In this document: positions 25,574-35,860 of the stretch, piece by piece
How positions within the stretch are numbered: the stretch's first letter is position 1
Layout: every line of letters begins with the position of its first letter
Assembly: GCA_003667865.1 (NCBI GenBank)
Contig: CP033051.1
Span: 4,099,001 to 4,163,000, forward strand
Direction of reading: 5' to 3'
Source: Rossellomorea marisflavi
Lineage (GTDB): Bacteria > Bacillota > Bacilli > Bacillales > Bacillaceae_B
Length of the DNA stretch: 64,000 nucleotides
Notes under the pieces: generated by a model
What the model was told of the DNA's origin: nothing
The model's input: the letters and a program-made list of their open reading frames with translations, nothing else
Databases searched by the model: none
Translations under genes and position numbers: made by a program

Positions 25574-26821
25574 TTATTCATTGATAAAATATTTTTTATT
25601 TGCTCCCACCGGCACTGGAATTCGTTGGGTCAAGTCATAACCATTCCATTGGCTTTCTGAGATATTTTGGAATTGGACACGATCAAACCCATAACTTTTG
25701 GCTGTTAATAGTAATCCCTCAAGTAATTCTAAAACTACTTGTGAATCGTACCGTTCAAGCTTTATTTCATTCAGGAAGATGATTGAAACAAGATCCTGTT
25801 CCTCTTCAATAGTAACACTTATATTTACTCCATTCGGAATGACTGACTGATAAAAATCATTAGGTGGTTGCTTCATTAGTCTAATAGCTTCATTCACTGT
25901 TGGAGCTGTATCATTAGCAGGAGCTAAATAACGTTGACCAGAAATATTGTAGCTATAATATACTTGTGAGAGTTCGTCATTTAATGGAATTTCTGATAGT
26001 ACTCCAAATTGATTAAACTCAGGGGCAGTTCCATTTTCTGTTACAATGTGAACTTGTTCCAAATCATGATGTTGAAACGAATACTCTAGCATAGAATAAA
26101 ATGCATACTCCACTGCACTTGTACCACTATAAGGATGGTTAGAATCAAGAGTTAAACGTATTTCTTTTGAATCCACTCCCCAATCAAAATCACCTTTAAT
26201 TGGGTACATATCATCAAATCCCCATTTTTCTTCTGGGATATTAGTAGAAAGCTGTTCAAACGTCTCCAACCAATCAACATTTTCTCGTTTATCAACTAAT
26301 ACACTTACAGGTACTGGAATAGCATCCTTTGAAACTAGTCCAAAGGTATAGATATCATAATTTTGAAGGTCCTGTTCAAGTACTGAAAGACTACTTGTTT
26401 CGTTAGAGATGCTCCGCTCTGCTGCATCTTCTGATTGGGGTTCATTTAACATCGTCATACTATCAGCGCTGTCTTGCTGTATTTCTGATTTAAATGATTC
26501 ATCAGTAGAATTTTCAGTGCTTTTTGAATCATTCATTGATGCTTCTTCCATTGCAGTATCCTGAGAGCCTGATGAGAGTTCATTTGATGAATTCAAATTT
26601 TGAAAAATAGAAGGACTAAGCAGAATGAAAATTGAAGCTGCAGCTACTATTGCAGCAGTAGGAATCCACTTTTTAAACACGGGTGGTTTCTTCATATCTT
26701 TCCTTCTCTGTTGCTCTTCAATTTTCGAATAAATGTCACGAGCTGAACGCTGATCTTTCATTGACGGTAATTTCTTCACTAATTCTTCAATGTCACGCTC
26801 ATCCCAATTTGATCGATTCAT
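25574..26821 (-). CDS. rsiX: Anti-sigma-X factor RsiX
   Basis: The 415-residue protein has a cytoplasmic N-terminus (about 1-48) expected to bind SigX and one transmembrane helix (about 49-68; WIPTAAIVAAASIFILL). An acidic Ser/Asn-rich region (about 75-145) and a large extracellular domain follow, including a GerMN-like part. It overlaps the sigX end by 23 nt, the normal sigX-rsiX coupling. It is about 45 residues longer than B. subtilis RsiX, mostly in the low-complexity segment. RsiX holds SigX inactive at the membrane. Confidence 0.92.
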   Translation of the reverse strand: MNRSNWDERDIEELVKKLPSMKDQRSARDIYSKIEEQQRRKDMKKPPVFKKWIPTAAIVAAASIFILLSPSIFQNLNSSNELSSGSQDTAMEEASMNDSKSTENSTDESFKSEIQQDSADSMTMLNEPQSEDAAERSISNETSSLSVLEQDLQNYDIYTFGLVSKDAIPVPVSVLVDKRENVDWLETFEQLSTNIPEEKWGFDDMYPIKGDFDWGVDSKEIRLTLDSNHPYSGTSAVEYAFYSMLEYSFQHHDLEQVHIVTENGTAPEFNQFGVLSEIPLNDELSQVYYSYNISGQRYLAPANDTAPTVNEAIRLMKQPPNDFYQSVIPNGVNISVTIEEEQDLVSIIFLNEIKLERYDSQVVLELLEGLLLTAKSYGFDRVQFQNISESQWNGYDLTQRIPVPVGANKKYFINE

Positions 26822-27344
26822 TCTTATCCTCCTTCCTAAAGTTTGTATTCATTTCTTCACGTAGTGCTTTAATGGCACGATGCTGCGTTGTTTTGACTTT
26901 ACTCTCTGTCCACCCTAGAACCTCTGCTGTTTCTATAATGGAAAGTTCTTGTATATATCTCATAATGATAACAAGTCGATAATCTGTAGAACAATTTTGT
27001 AAGCATTTATACAATGCTTGGATTTCTTCGTTTGCTAACGTAATTTCTTCTGGTAGGGCTTCACTTGACTTTAATTCTTGTTTGCCCCAATCGAACTTCT
27101 CTAAAATGCGATCTTTCCAATTTCTTTGTTTTCGAAAGTGGTCAATAGCTACATTTTTTGCAATTGAAAACAGCCAAGTCTTCTCAGAACTTTTCCCTTC
27201 GAAGGTTTCGTATGATTTTAAAACTCGAATATATACCTCTTGAACTAAGTCCTCGGCTTGTTCTCGATTTTGAACCATATAGACTAAAAACTGAAACACA
27301 TCTTGATGGTATTTATGATATAAGTCTTCAAAAACGGAGTCCAC
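26799..27344 (-). CDS. sigX: ECF sigma factor SigX
   Basis: The 181-residue protein has sigma region 2 (about 10-80; FLVYMVQNREQAEDLVQEVYIRVLKS, core EDLVQEVY) and region 4 (about 115-170; YIQELSIIETAEVLGWTESKVKTT). SigX controls cell-envelope genes such as dlt and pssA in B. subtilis. Translation starts at a GTG (27342-27344) with GGAGGAG upstream. A consensus SigX promoter lies just ahead, so it is autoregulated. It lies downstream of the res operon as in B. subtilis. Confidence 0.95.
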   Translation of the reverse strand: MDSVFEDLYHKYHQDVFQFLVYMVQNREQAEDLVQEVYIRVLKSYETFEGKSSEKTWLFSIAKNVAIDHFRKQRNWKDRILEKFDWGKQELKSSEALPEEITLANEEIQALYKCLQNCSTDYRLVIIMRYIQELSIIETAEVLGWTESKVKTTQHRAIKALREEMNTNFRKEDKNESIKLG

Positions 27345-27372
27345 TCTTTTCTCCTCCCCGTTTACTATATTA

Positions 27373-27399
27373 GTCGATTATTTGTACAAAAAAGTTACA
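27373..27399 (-). promoter_or_regulatory. Autoregulatory SigX promoter
   Basis: The minus strand reads TGTAAC (27394-27399) and CGAC (27373-27376) with 17 bp between. This matches the SigX consensus (TGTAAC-N17-CGAC) and stands about 30 bp before the sigX GTG. Confidence 0.8.
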
Positions 27400-27457
27400 C
27401 TCTTACAATATAGTATTTAATTCAGAAAAAAGGAAGGGATTCAGGGAAATTTAGACA

Positions 27458-27495
27458 AATCAAAAACTCTAAGTACATGTTCTACTTAGAGTTTT
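27458..27495 (-). terminator. Rho-independent terminator after resE
   Basis: Perfect 13-bp stem AAAACTCTAAGTA / TACTTAGAGTTTT followed on the minus strand by TTGATTTG. It lies 90 bp past the resE stop and separates res from sigX. Confidence 0.85.
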
Positions 27496-27584
27496 GTTCC
27501 TCATGTAACAAGATTAATCGCCACCATTCAGCAGAGACAACGAATCCTTGTATGATTGAGAAGATATATATCGATTATTGGCGA

Positions 27585-29357
27585 TTAGTAATACGGAAGG
27601 AAGAATGTAAAGCTCGTTCCTTGATCTAGTTTACTTTGTACACTAATATCACCTTTATGCGCTTCAATAATGTTTTGGGCGATGGCCAATCCTAATCCAG
27701 TTCCTGATTTCCCACGCGTTCTCGCTTTATCAGCTTTATAGAACCGTTCAAATACAAATGGAAGATCTTCTTCTGGTATTCCTGAACCGGTATCCTTAAC
27801 TGTAAAAATGAATCCTTTTGCATTCTGTCTAACCTCGACCGTAACATCACCATTTTCAGGTGTATGACGGATAGCATTATCAATAAGATTCGTTAGTACT
27901 TGTTCAATTTGGTCGCTATCAAATAACAAAGACTTAGTCAATTCTACATCACTTTGGAATGATAATGTGATTTGTTTTTCTTTCGCTAGTGCGTAAAACT
28001 TAGTCGTCACCCGTTCAGTAAACGGCACAATGGTTATCATCTCTTTATTTAATGTAATATGACCTGCTTCCATTCTTGCTAAATCTAATAGGTCGTTTAC
28101 GAGGCGCCCCATTCGTAAGGATTCATCATAAATAATTCGAGCAATTTCTTTCTTTTCCTCGGGAGTTTCAGCAATATCATCAACAATGGCCTCACTATAA
28201 CCTTGAAGCATGGAAATAGGTGTACGCAATTCATGTGAGACATTTGCAATAAAGTCTTTTCGGAGTTTATCCAAACGACGCTCTTCTGTCATATCGCGAA
28301 CAACAGCAACAGCTCCCCGTACAGATTTGTCATTATAAAGAGGGCTAACGACAATGACATAGAACCTTCCCTGCAGGCTTAATTCACCAGCTTGCTCTTT
28401 TTCAGTCATAATCACTTGTTGAAGCAATTCCAGGACCTTAACAGGTGCAGCCGTTTCCGTGTTTCCTTCCTCTTCATAGTACCACTGCTGTAAGAAACGA
28501 TCGGCAGGTGGATTGGTAATTAAAATGGTGCCATCACGATTAAATGTGATAACTCCATCGGCCATACTGCTTAATATACTAGCTAATTGTTCTTTTTCCT
28601 GGCTTAGTGCATGGATATGAAACTTAAGTTGACGGCCCATTTGATTAAATGCAGTAGCCAACTCCCCTATTTCATCACGAGTTAAAATAGGCACCTTTGT
28701 ATCAAACTTTCCTCTTGCTACTTCAAAGGCAGCTTCTCTCATTTTACGTAATGGAGATGTGATACGAGTAATTAAGAAAAAGGCAAAAAACGTTGTAAGA
28801 ATAATAGCTATTCCAGCAGCTAATAGAATAAATCGCGTTGTTTGTCGTGCAGTATCTTCAACACTATCCAATGATTGATAAAGGTAAATGGCACTCTCTC
28901 TATTTTCCTTTAACGAAAATGGAGCACCTACTATAAAGTAATTGTGATATTCGTTCGTATCAGCATTGATTAACAAGTTAACTTCTTCTGTGTAGACTTG
29001 TTTATTTTCTTTTACATTAGATAGTTGCTCATTTGAAAATATATACTCTTGGACTTTACGATTTCTTTCTGTTGTATCTGCTGGATAATAGTTTTCCTGG
29101 TCATTTGAAGCAATGATAATTTCTACTGGATTATCAACGAGTTCCTTACTGATGTCTAACCCTAAGCTTAAATCCTCATGCTTTTCAATGATATTGGCTA
29201 CTTTAATTGCGTGGTCAGTCAATTCTTCCTCTACTAATTCCACATGGTAATTACGAAAAAATTCTAATTGCAAAATGGTCAATACTAACAATACAAACGA
29301 GACTAGGATTAGTATGGTAATCCATAGCTTTCCTACAACACTACGCCAAAGTCTCAT
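27585..29357 (-). CDS. resE: Sensor histidine kinase ResE
   Basis: The 590-residue kinase has two membrane helices (about 10-30 and 175-197) flanking an extracytoplasmic domain. HAMP (about 198-250), PAS (about 255-365), HisKA with phospho-acceptor His in SHELRTPIS, and HATPase_c with [18 protein letters not shown] and GTGLGLAI follow. ResE phosphorylates ResD under oxygen limitation or nitric oxide. It starts 4 nt inside resD, so they are co-translated. Confidence 0.96.
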   Translation of the reverse strand: MRLWRSVVGKLWITILILVSFVLLVLTILQLEFFRNYHVELVEEELTDHAIKVANIIEKHEDLSLGLDISKELVDNPVEIIIASNDQENYYPADTTERNRKVQEYIFSNEQLSNVKENKQVYTEEVNLLINADTNEYHNYFIVGAPFSLKENRESAIYLYQSLDSVEDTARQTTRFILLAAGIAIILTTFFAFFLITRITSPLRKMREAAFEVARGKFDTKVPILTRDEIGELATAFNQMGRQLKFHIHALSQEKEQLASILSSMADGVITFNRDGTILITNPPADRFLQQWYYEEEGNTETAAPVKVLELLQQVIMTEKEQAGELSLQGRFYVIVVSPLYNDKSVRGAVAVVRDMTEERRLDKLRKDFIANVSHELRTPISMLQGYSEAIVDDIAETPEEKKEIARIIYDESLRMGRLVNDLLDLARMEAGHITLNKEMITIVPFTERVTTKFYALAKEKQITLSFQSDVELTKSLLFDSDQIEQVLTNLIDNAIRHTPENGDVTVEVRQNAKGFIFTVKDTGSGIPEEDLPFVFERFYKADKARTRGKSGTGLGLAIAQNIIEAHKGDISVQSKLDQGTSFTFFLPYY

Positions 29358-30070
29358 TCATTTGTTACCTCAAATTTATACCCTACTCCCCAAACGGTTA
29401 CAATCATTTTAGCTGCTTGCTCAGAGACTTTATTAAGTTTTTCACGTAGTCGTTTCACATGTGTATCAACTGTACGAAGGTCTCCAAAGAATTCATAATG
29501 CCATACTTCTTTTAATAAGTGTTCACGGTCAAATACTTTATCAGGAGCTTTTGCAAGGAAATATAATAACTCATACTCTTTTGGAGTTAAGTTTACATCC
29601 TTTCCATCTGCAGAAACACGATGTGCATCATTATCAATTGTAAGATGCGGAAACACAATTAAATCCTTTGCTTTTGTATCTGTATGTAGATAAGTGGTTT
29701 TAGAAGAACGTCGTAATAGCGCTTTCACTCGTAATACAACTTCACGAGGAGAGAATGGTTTTACAATGTAATCATCTGTTCCCACTTCAAAGCCTTGAAC
29801 ACGATTCGCTTCCTCACCCTTTGCCGTTAACATAATTACAGGTGTAGCTTTCTTTTCACGCAGATGACTACATACCTCAATTCCGTCCATTCCTGGCATC
29901 ATTAAGTCCAATAGAATACAGTCATAGTCATTTTCTAGCGCAAGCTCAAGAGCAGATTCTCCATCCTCTGCTTCATCGATACTATAGCCTTCTTTTTCTA
30001 AATACATTTTTAGTAATCGTCGAATACGATCCTCATCATCTACAATTAGTATTTTAAATTCTTGCTCCAT
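29354..30070 (-). CDS. resD: Response regulator ResD
   Basis: The 238-residue OmpR/PhoB-type regulator has a receiver with VDDEDRIR, phospho-Asp in [10 protein letters not shown] and the Lys in YIVKPFS. A winged-helix DNA-binding domain follows ([13 protein letters not shown] .. [14 protein letters not shown]). It activates respiration and anaerobic genes, including res itself. I prefer the ATG at 30068-30070 with AGGAGG 6 nt upstream. The ATG at 30076 abuts that site with no spacing. Confidence 0.97.
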   Translation of the reverse strand: MEQEFKILIVDDEDRIRRLLKMYLEKEGYSIDEAEDGESALELALENDYDCILLDLMMPGMDGIEVCSHLREKKATPVIMLTAKGEEANRVQGFEVGTDDYIVKPFSPREVVLRVKALLRRSSKTTYLHTDTKAKDLIVFPHLTIDNDAHRVSADGKDVNLTPKEYELLYFLAKAPDKVFDREHLLKEVWHYEFFGDLRTVDTHVKRLREKLNKVSEQAAKMIVTVWGVGYKFEVTNE

Positions 30071-30152
30071 GTTCATCCTCCTATGGAATCAAACTTATTC
30101 TTATATTATCATAATAGGAAAAATTGGTAAGATTAAAACGTAATCGGCTTGT

Positions 30153-30206
30153 AAAAAAAGAGCGGGCTACGAATGAGATGTGAATCTCTTGCAGCCAGCT
30201 CCTTTT
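30153..30206 (-). terminator. Rho-independent terminator after resC
   Basis: Long stem with AAGGAGCTGGCT paired to AGCCCGCTCTTTT (mismatch inside), followed by T residues on the minus strand. It is probably partial, since resDE are transcribed both with resABC and on their own in B. subtilis. Confidence 0.7.
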
Positions 30207-30217
30207 GTTACACACCA

Positions 30218-31399
30218 TTACGCATATGAGTGAAGTCCAGCAATAACCAGATTTACAACAATCAAGTTAAACATAATAATAATAAAACCTATTACTGCTA
30301 ACCATGCTGATTTTTCACCATGCCAACCTTTTGAAATACGAAGATGTAAAAAGGCTGCATAAAATAACCATGTAATTAGTGCCCAAACTTCTTTTGGATC
30401 CCAACCCCAGAACCTTGTCCACGCAATTTGGGCCCAAATCATCGCAAATATGAGAGCACCTAATGTAAAGACTGGAAATCCTATTAATACAGAACGATAA
30501 CCAATTTCATCCATTAATTCAAGATTTACATTTTTCGCTAATGGCTGTAATAAACGACCTAGTCTCTTACGTGTAATCAAACGAATCAATAAATAAATTC
30601 CTGTACCGATTAAAATCGACCAAATTACAGTATTTAATTTCTTAGCATTTATAATTGCTGGCATTTCTACTAGAGGTTCCATCGTGTCTTCTGTTTCTAG
30701 CACCCACTCATGTGGTCCAACAAGTGCAGGAAGCGTATATTCAGCAATAGCTGCTTCACCTGTTTTGTCTACATATTGGAAGCTTGCTTGATAGCCATTC
30801 ACTGAAAAACCAATTGATACAGCGATAAAACCTATGACAAGAACAATACCATATAATACACTTTCAAGCCAAAACGATTGTTTTGATTTTTTCGAATGAT
30901 CAACATACTTTAACAAATAAATGATTCCAACAACAAAGCTAATGGCTAGTATTGCTTCTCCGGCAGCAGCTGTTGTAACGTGAATTTTCAACCAATCACT
31001 TTGTAATGCAGGTATAAGCGGACTAATTTCAGTTGGAAACATACTTGCATATGCAATAACTAGTAGTGCAATTGGGAGGGCAAATACCCCTAAAACCGTT
31101 GTACGGTACATAAAGAATATAATAATAAATGCACCTACAAGCATCATTCCAAAGAAGGTTGTAAATTCAAATAGATTACTAACTGGAGCATGTCCAGCTG
31201 CAACCCATCTAGTAAAGAAATAACCTAGCTGCAGAATAAATCCGATGATGGTTAAAGTCATCGCAATTTTGCCCCATTTTTCTTGGTTCGTTTCTTGATC
31301 TTTTTTCGAACGAATCGAACCACCGAACAATAATGTAGCAATCAAGTAAATAATAAAAGCAGCATATAATAGATTACTGCTTAGTTGCGCTAAATCCAT
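30218..31399 (-). CDS. resC: Cytochrome c biogenesis protein ResC (CcsA family)
   Basis: The 393-residue protein has about eight membrane helices and the CcsA haem-handling WWD-type motif [17 protein letters not shown]. With ResB it exports and ligates haem to apocytochrome c on the outer face of the membrane. The start ATG at 31397-31399 has GAGGAGG upstream; the longer frame to 31450 would overlap resB. The gap to resB is 13 bp. Confidence 0.95.
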   Translation of the reverse strand: MDLAQLSSNLLYAAFIIYLIATLLFGGSIRSKKDQETNQEKWGKIAMTLTIIGFILQLGYFFTRWVAAGHAPVSNLFEFTTFFGMMLVGAFIIIFFMYRTTVLGVFALPIALLVIAYASMFPTEISPLIPALQSDWLKIHVTTAAAGEAILAISFVVGIIYLLKYVDHSKKSKQSFWLESVLYGIVLVIGFIAVSIGFSVNGYQASFQYVDKTGEAAIAEYTLPALVGPHEWVLETEDTMEPLVEMPAIINAKKLNTVIWSILIGTGIYLLIRLITRKRLGRLLQPLAKNVNLELMDEIGYRSVLIGFPVFTLGALIFAMIWAQIAWTRFWGWDPKEVWALITWLFYAAFLHLRISKGWHGEKSAWLAVIGFIIIMFNLIVVNLVIAGLHSYA

Positions 31400-31412
31400 T
31401 ACTCGTTCCTCC

Positions 31413-33035
31413 TCAACTATCCTTTTGCTGCTGATCCTCTGGTTCAGCAATCATTGTATCTTCCACTATATATTTTATCTCTTTTTTAATTCCGTGCCAG
31501 TTTTTATTTGTATGTGCAGCAACTAACACTTGTTTTCCATTCCTTTGCAGCCAAATTCTTCTGTGATTCCAATATGCCCCCTGGGCTACACCAACCATAA
31601 AGATAAAGCCTCCTACAGCTAATATCCATAGTGTTAAGTCCTTTCGGATGGTCAAACCGGATACATCACGCATTTCTACACCAGCAAAGGACATCTTGTA
31701 TACATTCTCTCCAAGTGGTTCTAAGTTACGCTGAATTCCGATAAAGCTAATTTCTCCATCAGGCTTTTCAGGCGAATTCATTCTAAATAGGAATGCGGGA
31801 TTGTTTGGTACTGGTGATTTTGTTTGCGGTTCACCTTTATCATCAAAACCATCAAAATCAGGATAATAACCTAAAAGTTCAATAGAATAACCGTTTTCCA
31901 AATCGTAACGTTCTTGTGGATTATTTAAATCTACTGTAATGGAACCAAATTTTTCACCAGATGCTTTGTTTTCAAGTGCAAATGACATTGTTTTAAACTC
32001 ATCCTGCTTGAAGGTTGTTTGATATACAGCAAACCGTTCAAACTTCAGTGGTTCATTCACTCGTATTTCTTTTTCTTGTACTTTTTTCAACTCTGGTTCT
32101 CCACCAATTACCTCTGAAGGTTGAGCTTTATACAAAACCACATTTGATTGGAAATTCTTCGCGATTGTTCCTACACGATCAATCGCTTCACCAAAGACCT
32201 CATCATCCTTTTCTTTATCATAGGTTTCTAGTATGAAATCTTTATTTTCCAGATAGTATTCGCGATCAGTACCAGGGATTGTTAGGGTTTCACCTTCACG
32301 AATCCACAGCGTTTTATCGACATACATACCAGGTACGAAACGAAGCATCCCACCAATTAAAAAGATGATTAAACCAACATGATTCACATAGGGGCCCCAT
32401 CTAGAAAAGCGACCTTTTTCGGCTAATATATTTCCATTCTCTTCTTTAATGGTGTAGCGTTTTACTTTTAGTTTTTCTTTTACTTTATTAAACGCATCAT
32501 CAACGTCTGCAATTTCTGAGCTACCATATACTCTCTGTCTTTTCATGAAGCTTTCATGTCTTGTTACTCGTTGCTTTTTTAGACTTCGATATAAGGGTAC
32601 AAAACGGTCTAAACTTGCAATAACTAGAGAAATTCCAATTGAAGCAATTAATAACAAGTACCACCATGATCCATATAAGTCATGAAAGCCTAACGTGTAA
32701 TATAGACCCCCAAACCAGCCATAGACATCATTATAATACTGCTCCGTCGGAACTGTTTTAGGAATATACATCTCTTGAGGTAAAATTGTACCGAGAGCAG
32801 AAGCGATTAGTGTAATAAGAATCAGCCAAACTCCTACCTTAACAGATGAGAAGAAGTTCCAAATTTTATCAATAACGGTCTTATTATACGTTTGGGAACG
32901 ACGAGCACTTCCTTCATATTTCATATCATGAAGCTTGTCTTGCTTTGCTTTCTCTGTTAATGCTCTTCCACAAGCTTCACATAATATTGTTCCTTCTGGA
33001 TTTAGATGACCGCATTCACACTGTATTTGTTTCAT
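31413..33035 (-). CDS. resB: Cytochrome c biogenesis protein ResB (Ccs1 family)
   Basis: The 540-residue protein opens with a zinc-ribbon-like motif (CECG at 6-9 and CEAC at 19-22). It has three N-terminal membrane helices, a large extracytoplasmic domain (about 240-450) and one C-terminal helix (about 465-485). It works with ResC in system II cytochrome c maturation. It follows resA by 22 bp. Confidence 0.95.
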   Translation of the reverse strand: MKQIQCECGHLNPEGTILCEACGRALTEKAKQDKLHDMKYEGSARRSQTYNKTVIDKIWNFFSSVKVGVWLILITLIASALGTILPQEMYIPKTVPTEQYYNDVYGWFGGLYYTLGFHDLYGSWWYLLLIASIGISLVIASLDRFVPLYRSLKKQRVTRHESFMKRQRVYGSSEIADVDDAFNKVKEKLKVKRYTIKEENGNILAEKGRFSRWGPYVNHVGLIIFLIGGMLRFVPGMYVDKTLWIREGETLTIPGTDREYYLENKDFILETYDKEKDDEVFGEAIDRVGTIAKNFQSNVVLYKAQPSEVIGGEPELKKVQEKEIRVNEPLKFERFAVYQTTFKQDEFKTMSFALENKASGEKFGSITVDLNNPQERYDLENGYSIELLGYYPDFDGFDDKGEPQTKSPVPNNPAFLFRMNSPEKPDGEISFIGIQRNLEPLGENVYKMSFAGVEMRDVSGLTIRKDLTLWILAVGGFIFMVGVAQGAYWNHRRIWLQRNGKQVLVAAHTNKNWHGIKKEIKYIVEDTMIAEPEDQQQKDS

Positions 33036-33057
33036 CTTAGAAAAACTCCTTAAAAAT

Positions 33058-33588
33058 CTATGGTTTAATTAACTCCATATTTGCTTTCACATCTTCTTCT
33101 GACATTGTCTTTTGAACAATCTTCTGTATTGTTCCATCAGAATCTATCAGGAATGTTGTTGGAAGTGGGACAATGTTATAAGCACGCTGCACATCATCAT
33201 TAACATCCACTACAACCGGAAATGTTAGATCATGCTTGTTCATGAATTTATTAATTAGAAAATCAGATTCCCCAACATTTACTGCAAGGATTTCTACACC
33301 TTGGCCCTTATACTCTTGATATAACTTGTTCATATGGGGCATTTCCTGTTCACATGGTTTACACCATGTTCCCCAAAAGTTTAAAAATACACCTTTTCCT
33401 TCATAGTCAGAGAGCTTGTGTTTGTTTCCTTCGAGATCATAGAGCTCAAAGTTTGGGGCTTTGTCTCCTACTGCAAGATTTCCTCTTTTTTCGGCGGTAA
33501 GATTAGAATATAAAGAGTATCCTACTGCTGCTGCTAGTAATACTAATATGATTGTCCGAATGACAAGTCTTTTTTTCTTCTTATCCAT
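33058..33588 (-). CDS. resA: Thiol-disulfide oxidoreductase ResA
   Basis: The 176-residue protein has an N-terminal signal anchor (about 9-25) and a thioredoxin fold with active site WCKPC (in WGTWCKPCEQEMP) and cis-Pro region PLPTTFLID. It reduces the haem-binding cysteines of apocytochrome c outside the membrane. The layout resA-B-C-D-E matches B. subtilis. A TATAAT-like -10 lies near 33640, but the -35 is poor, consistent with an activated promoter. Confidence 0.96.
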   Translation of the reverse strand: MDKKKKRLVIRTIILVLLAAAVGYSLYSNLTAEKRGNLAVGDKAPNFELYDLEGNKHKLSDYEGKGVFLNFWGTWCKPCEQEMPHMNKLYQEYKGQGVEILAVNVGESDFLINKFMNKHDLTFPVVVDVNDDVQRAYNIVPLPTTFLIDSDGTIQKIVQKTMSEEDVKANMELIKP

Positions 33589-33679
33589 AAAAAAGGGTAT
33601 TCCTCCTTTAGATAGATGTCCAGTTTACTAATATTAGATTATATACTACTTTATTAGACATTTCCTATATAAAAATATA

Positions 33680-33712
33680 GGGAAAAGGTATGAACTCAAG
33701 ATACCTTTTCCC
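33680..33712. terminator. Rho-independent terminator between rluB and resA
   Basis: Perfect 12-bp stem GGGAAAAGGTAT / ATACCTTTTCCC with a 9-nt loop. It lies 160 bp past the rluB stop and ends rluB transcripts before the resA promoter. Confidence 0.8.
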
Positions 33713-33869
33713 ATTATAGCATTTTCCGTAATTGAGTCTTTTGTGATAATTTGAAGGATATGTGACACTTCGTTTAAAAATGAGGTTTGATAATTTGTCT
33801 CTTATATATAGTCCTTTGCAGCTTGCATTCAGCGTGGCGCATGAGCCTCCAATTTATTCCCTAGTACTC

Positions 33870-34601
33870 TTACGTTAATGAACCCGTTTCCGCTAGTGTT
33901 CTAAGTTGTTTTACTTCGTGTGGGGTTAGTTCTCTTGAATCTCCTGCGTTTAAGCCATGTAATGTTAGAAATGCGAATCTTTCTCGTTTTAGTTTTGTAA
34001 CTTCAAAACCGATTGCTTCAAACATTCTTCTAACTTGTCGATTTTTCCCTTCGTGAATGGTCATTTCCACTATGGATTTGTTTTGTTTTCGGTCTCCACT
34101 TATGAATTTCACTTTTGCAGGTGCCGTTTTTCCGTCTTCTAAGACAACTCCTCTTTCAAGTTCTCTTAATTTTTCTCTCTGTGGGATACCCTTTAAGCGT
34201 GCCACATATGTTTTATCAATTTCGTAGCGTGGGTGCATGAGCAGGTTGGCAAACTCACCATCATTCGTTAAAAGAATAAGTCCAGATGTATCATAATCTA
34301 AACGACCTACAGGATAAATTCTTTCTTCTATATGTGGTAGGAATTCTGTTACTACAGAACGACCTTTGTCATCTGATACAGCTGAAATGACACCTCTCGG
34401 CTTATATAAAAGAAAATACACTTTGTTTTCTCTTTCAATTTTTACACCATTAACTTCGATTTTATCTGAGGAAGTAACTTTTGTACCTAACTCCGTTGTT
34501 ACTTTTCCATTAACCTTAACTTTTCCTTCTGTAATTAGCTCTTCTGCTTTCCGTCTTGATGCAACTCCAGCCTGAGCAATTACTTTTTGTAAACGTTCCA
34601 T
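33870..34601 (-). CDS. rluB: 23S rRNA pseudouridine synthase RluB
   Basis: The 243-residue RsuA/RluB-type enzyme has an N-terminal S4 RNA-binding domain (about 1-60; MERLQKVIAQAGVASRR). The catalytic domain has GRLDYDTSGLILLTNDG, whose Asp is the catalytic residue, and RQVRRMFEAIGF. RluB modifies U2605 of 23S rRNA (E. coli numbering). I choose the ATG at 34599-34601, 5 nt after AGAGGTGG. A GTG at 34610 overlaps that site. It sits between spmB and resA, as in B. subtilis. Confidence 0.93.
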   Translation of the reverse strand: MERLQKVIAQAGVASRRKAEELITEGKVKVNGKVTTELGTKVTSSDKIEVNGVKIERENKVYFLLYKPRGVISAVSDDKGRSVVTEFLPHIEERIYPVGRLDYDTSGLILLTNDGEFANLLMHPRYEIDKTYVARLKGIPQREKLRELERGVVLEDGKTAPAKVKFISGDRKQNKSIVEMTIHEGKNRQVRRMFEAIGFEVTKLKRERFAFLTLHGLNAGDSRELTPHEVKQLRTLAETGSLT

Positions 34602-34678
34602 CCGTTCCACCTCTTTTACTTTCTTCCTTCTGAATTATTACATAGTTTGTCGAAAATGCAAAGAAGACATGCCTAAAA

Positions 34679-34722
34679 CCTAAAAGGACCATTTGTGAAC
34701 ATACACAAATGGTCCTTTTAGG
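34679..34722 (-). terminator. Rho-independent terminator after spmAB
   Basis: Very stable perfect 19-bp stem with inner part AAAGGACCATTTGTG / CACAAATGGTCCTTT and a 6-nt loop. It lies 10 bp past the spmB stop. Confidence 0.85.
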
Positions 34723-34732
34723 CATTTACATA

Positions 34733-35266
34733 TTAAGCTGAGAACATTAAGGAGCAAATAACAATTGCTGCAACAATTCCGACTAGGTCTGCTAACAAAC
34801 CTACTTTCAAAGCATCTCCCATTTTTCTAATTCCAACTGCACCAAAGTACACCGTTAGAACATAAAAAGTGGTATCTGTACTTCCTTGAAGAACAGAAGC
34901 AAGTTTTCCAATAAAGGAGTCCGGCCCATAGGTGGAGATAAGATCACTTACCATTCCTAGTGCAGCTGTTCCAGAAATCGGACGGATTAGGGCTAATGGA
35001 ACAATCTCAGGAGGAATTCCAATGGCAATTAATGCGGGTCTTATAAGATCCACAAAAAATTCCAATGCTCCTGAAACACGAAAAACAGTTATAGCAACTA
35101 ACATTCCTATAAGAAACGGAATAATGGATACGGCTATTTTAATGCCTTCCTTACCACCGTCAACGAAAGTTTCATAGGTTGGAACCTTTTTATAGGTCCC
35201 ATAGAGCAGGATTATTCCGATTAGAACGGGAATTAGCCAGAGAGAAATCGTGGAGATTATTTGCAT
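34733..35266 (-). CDS. spmB: Spore maturation protein SpmB
   Basis: The 177-residue membrane protein of the nucleoside-recognition (Gate) family has about five helices, with motifs IPFLIGMLVAI and LIRPISGTAALGM. With SpmA it is needed for full spore-core dehydration and heat resistance. Its ATG follows the spmA TAA directly. Confidence 0.94.
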   Translation of the reverse strand: MQIISTISLWLIPVLIGIILLYGTYKKVPTYETFVDGGKEGIKIAVSIIPFLIGMLVAITVFRVSGALEFFVDLIRPALIAIGIPPEIVPLALIRPISGTAALGMVSDLISTYGPDSFIGKLASVLQGSTDTTFYVLTVYFGAVGIRKMGDALKVGLLADLVGIVAAIVICSLMFSA

Positions 35267-35860
35267 TTATTTCACCCCACTACGTGTTCTTCTGTAGTAA
35301 AAATAACGATCAATCATTATTGCACCTATTGTTGATACTAACGTCGCTAATAACGTTGGTCCCACGATCTCCGTAGGTGAGGCAGAATCAGAGGTCATTC
35401 GAATGGCAATGACTGTTGTCGGAATAATCGTTAAACTTGAGGTATTAATTGCTAAAAAGGTAATCATCGAACGACTTGCTTTATCACTTCCACCATTTAA
35501 TTGTTTTAACTCTTCCATTGCCTTAATTCCTAACGGCGTCGCAGCATTCCCTAATCCGAACATATTCGCCATCATATTTGAAAGTATATACCCCATTGCC
35601 GGATGGTTAGCGGGAACCTCTGGGAATAGGCGCTTGATTATCGGTTTAAAAAGGGTAGACAATTTATCTAAAAGTCCTGCTTCTTGGGCAATTCTCATGA
35701 TTCCTAACCAAAAGACTAGGATACTTACTAATCCAATACATAGTGTCACCGCATCATTAGCAGACTGAAAAATGGCTTCATTTACTTCCTTCATTTTGCC
35801 ATTAATCATTGCAAAAATCAGTCCAATAATGGTCATACCAACCCATATATAGTTAACCAT
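35267..35860 (-). CDS. spmA: Spore maturation protein SpmA
   Basis: The 197-residue membrane protein of the same Gate family has LSNMMANMFGLGNAATPLG and LAINTSSLTIIPTTVI motifs. It begins 8 nt inside the dacB end, so dacB-spmA-spmB form one operon. In B. subtilis this is expressed in the mother cell under SigE. Confidence 0.95.
   Translation of the reverse strand: MVNYIWVGMTIIGLIFAMINGKMKEVNEAIFQSANDAVTLCIGLVSILVFWLGIMRIAQEAGLLDKLSTLFKPIIKRLFPEVPANHPAMGYILSNMMANMFGLGNAATPLGIKAMEELKQLNGGSDKASRSMITFLAINTSSLTIIPTTVIAIRMTSDSASPTEIVGPTLLATLVSTIGAIMIDRYFYYRRTRSGVK

Noticed and set aside
27500-27600. AATCGCCA / TGGCGATT inverted repeat at the resE end as a second terminator
   Set aside because: Arms are short and 60 bp apart, one overlaps the resE stop, and a much better terminator follows at 27458-27495.
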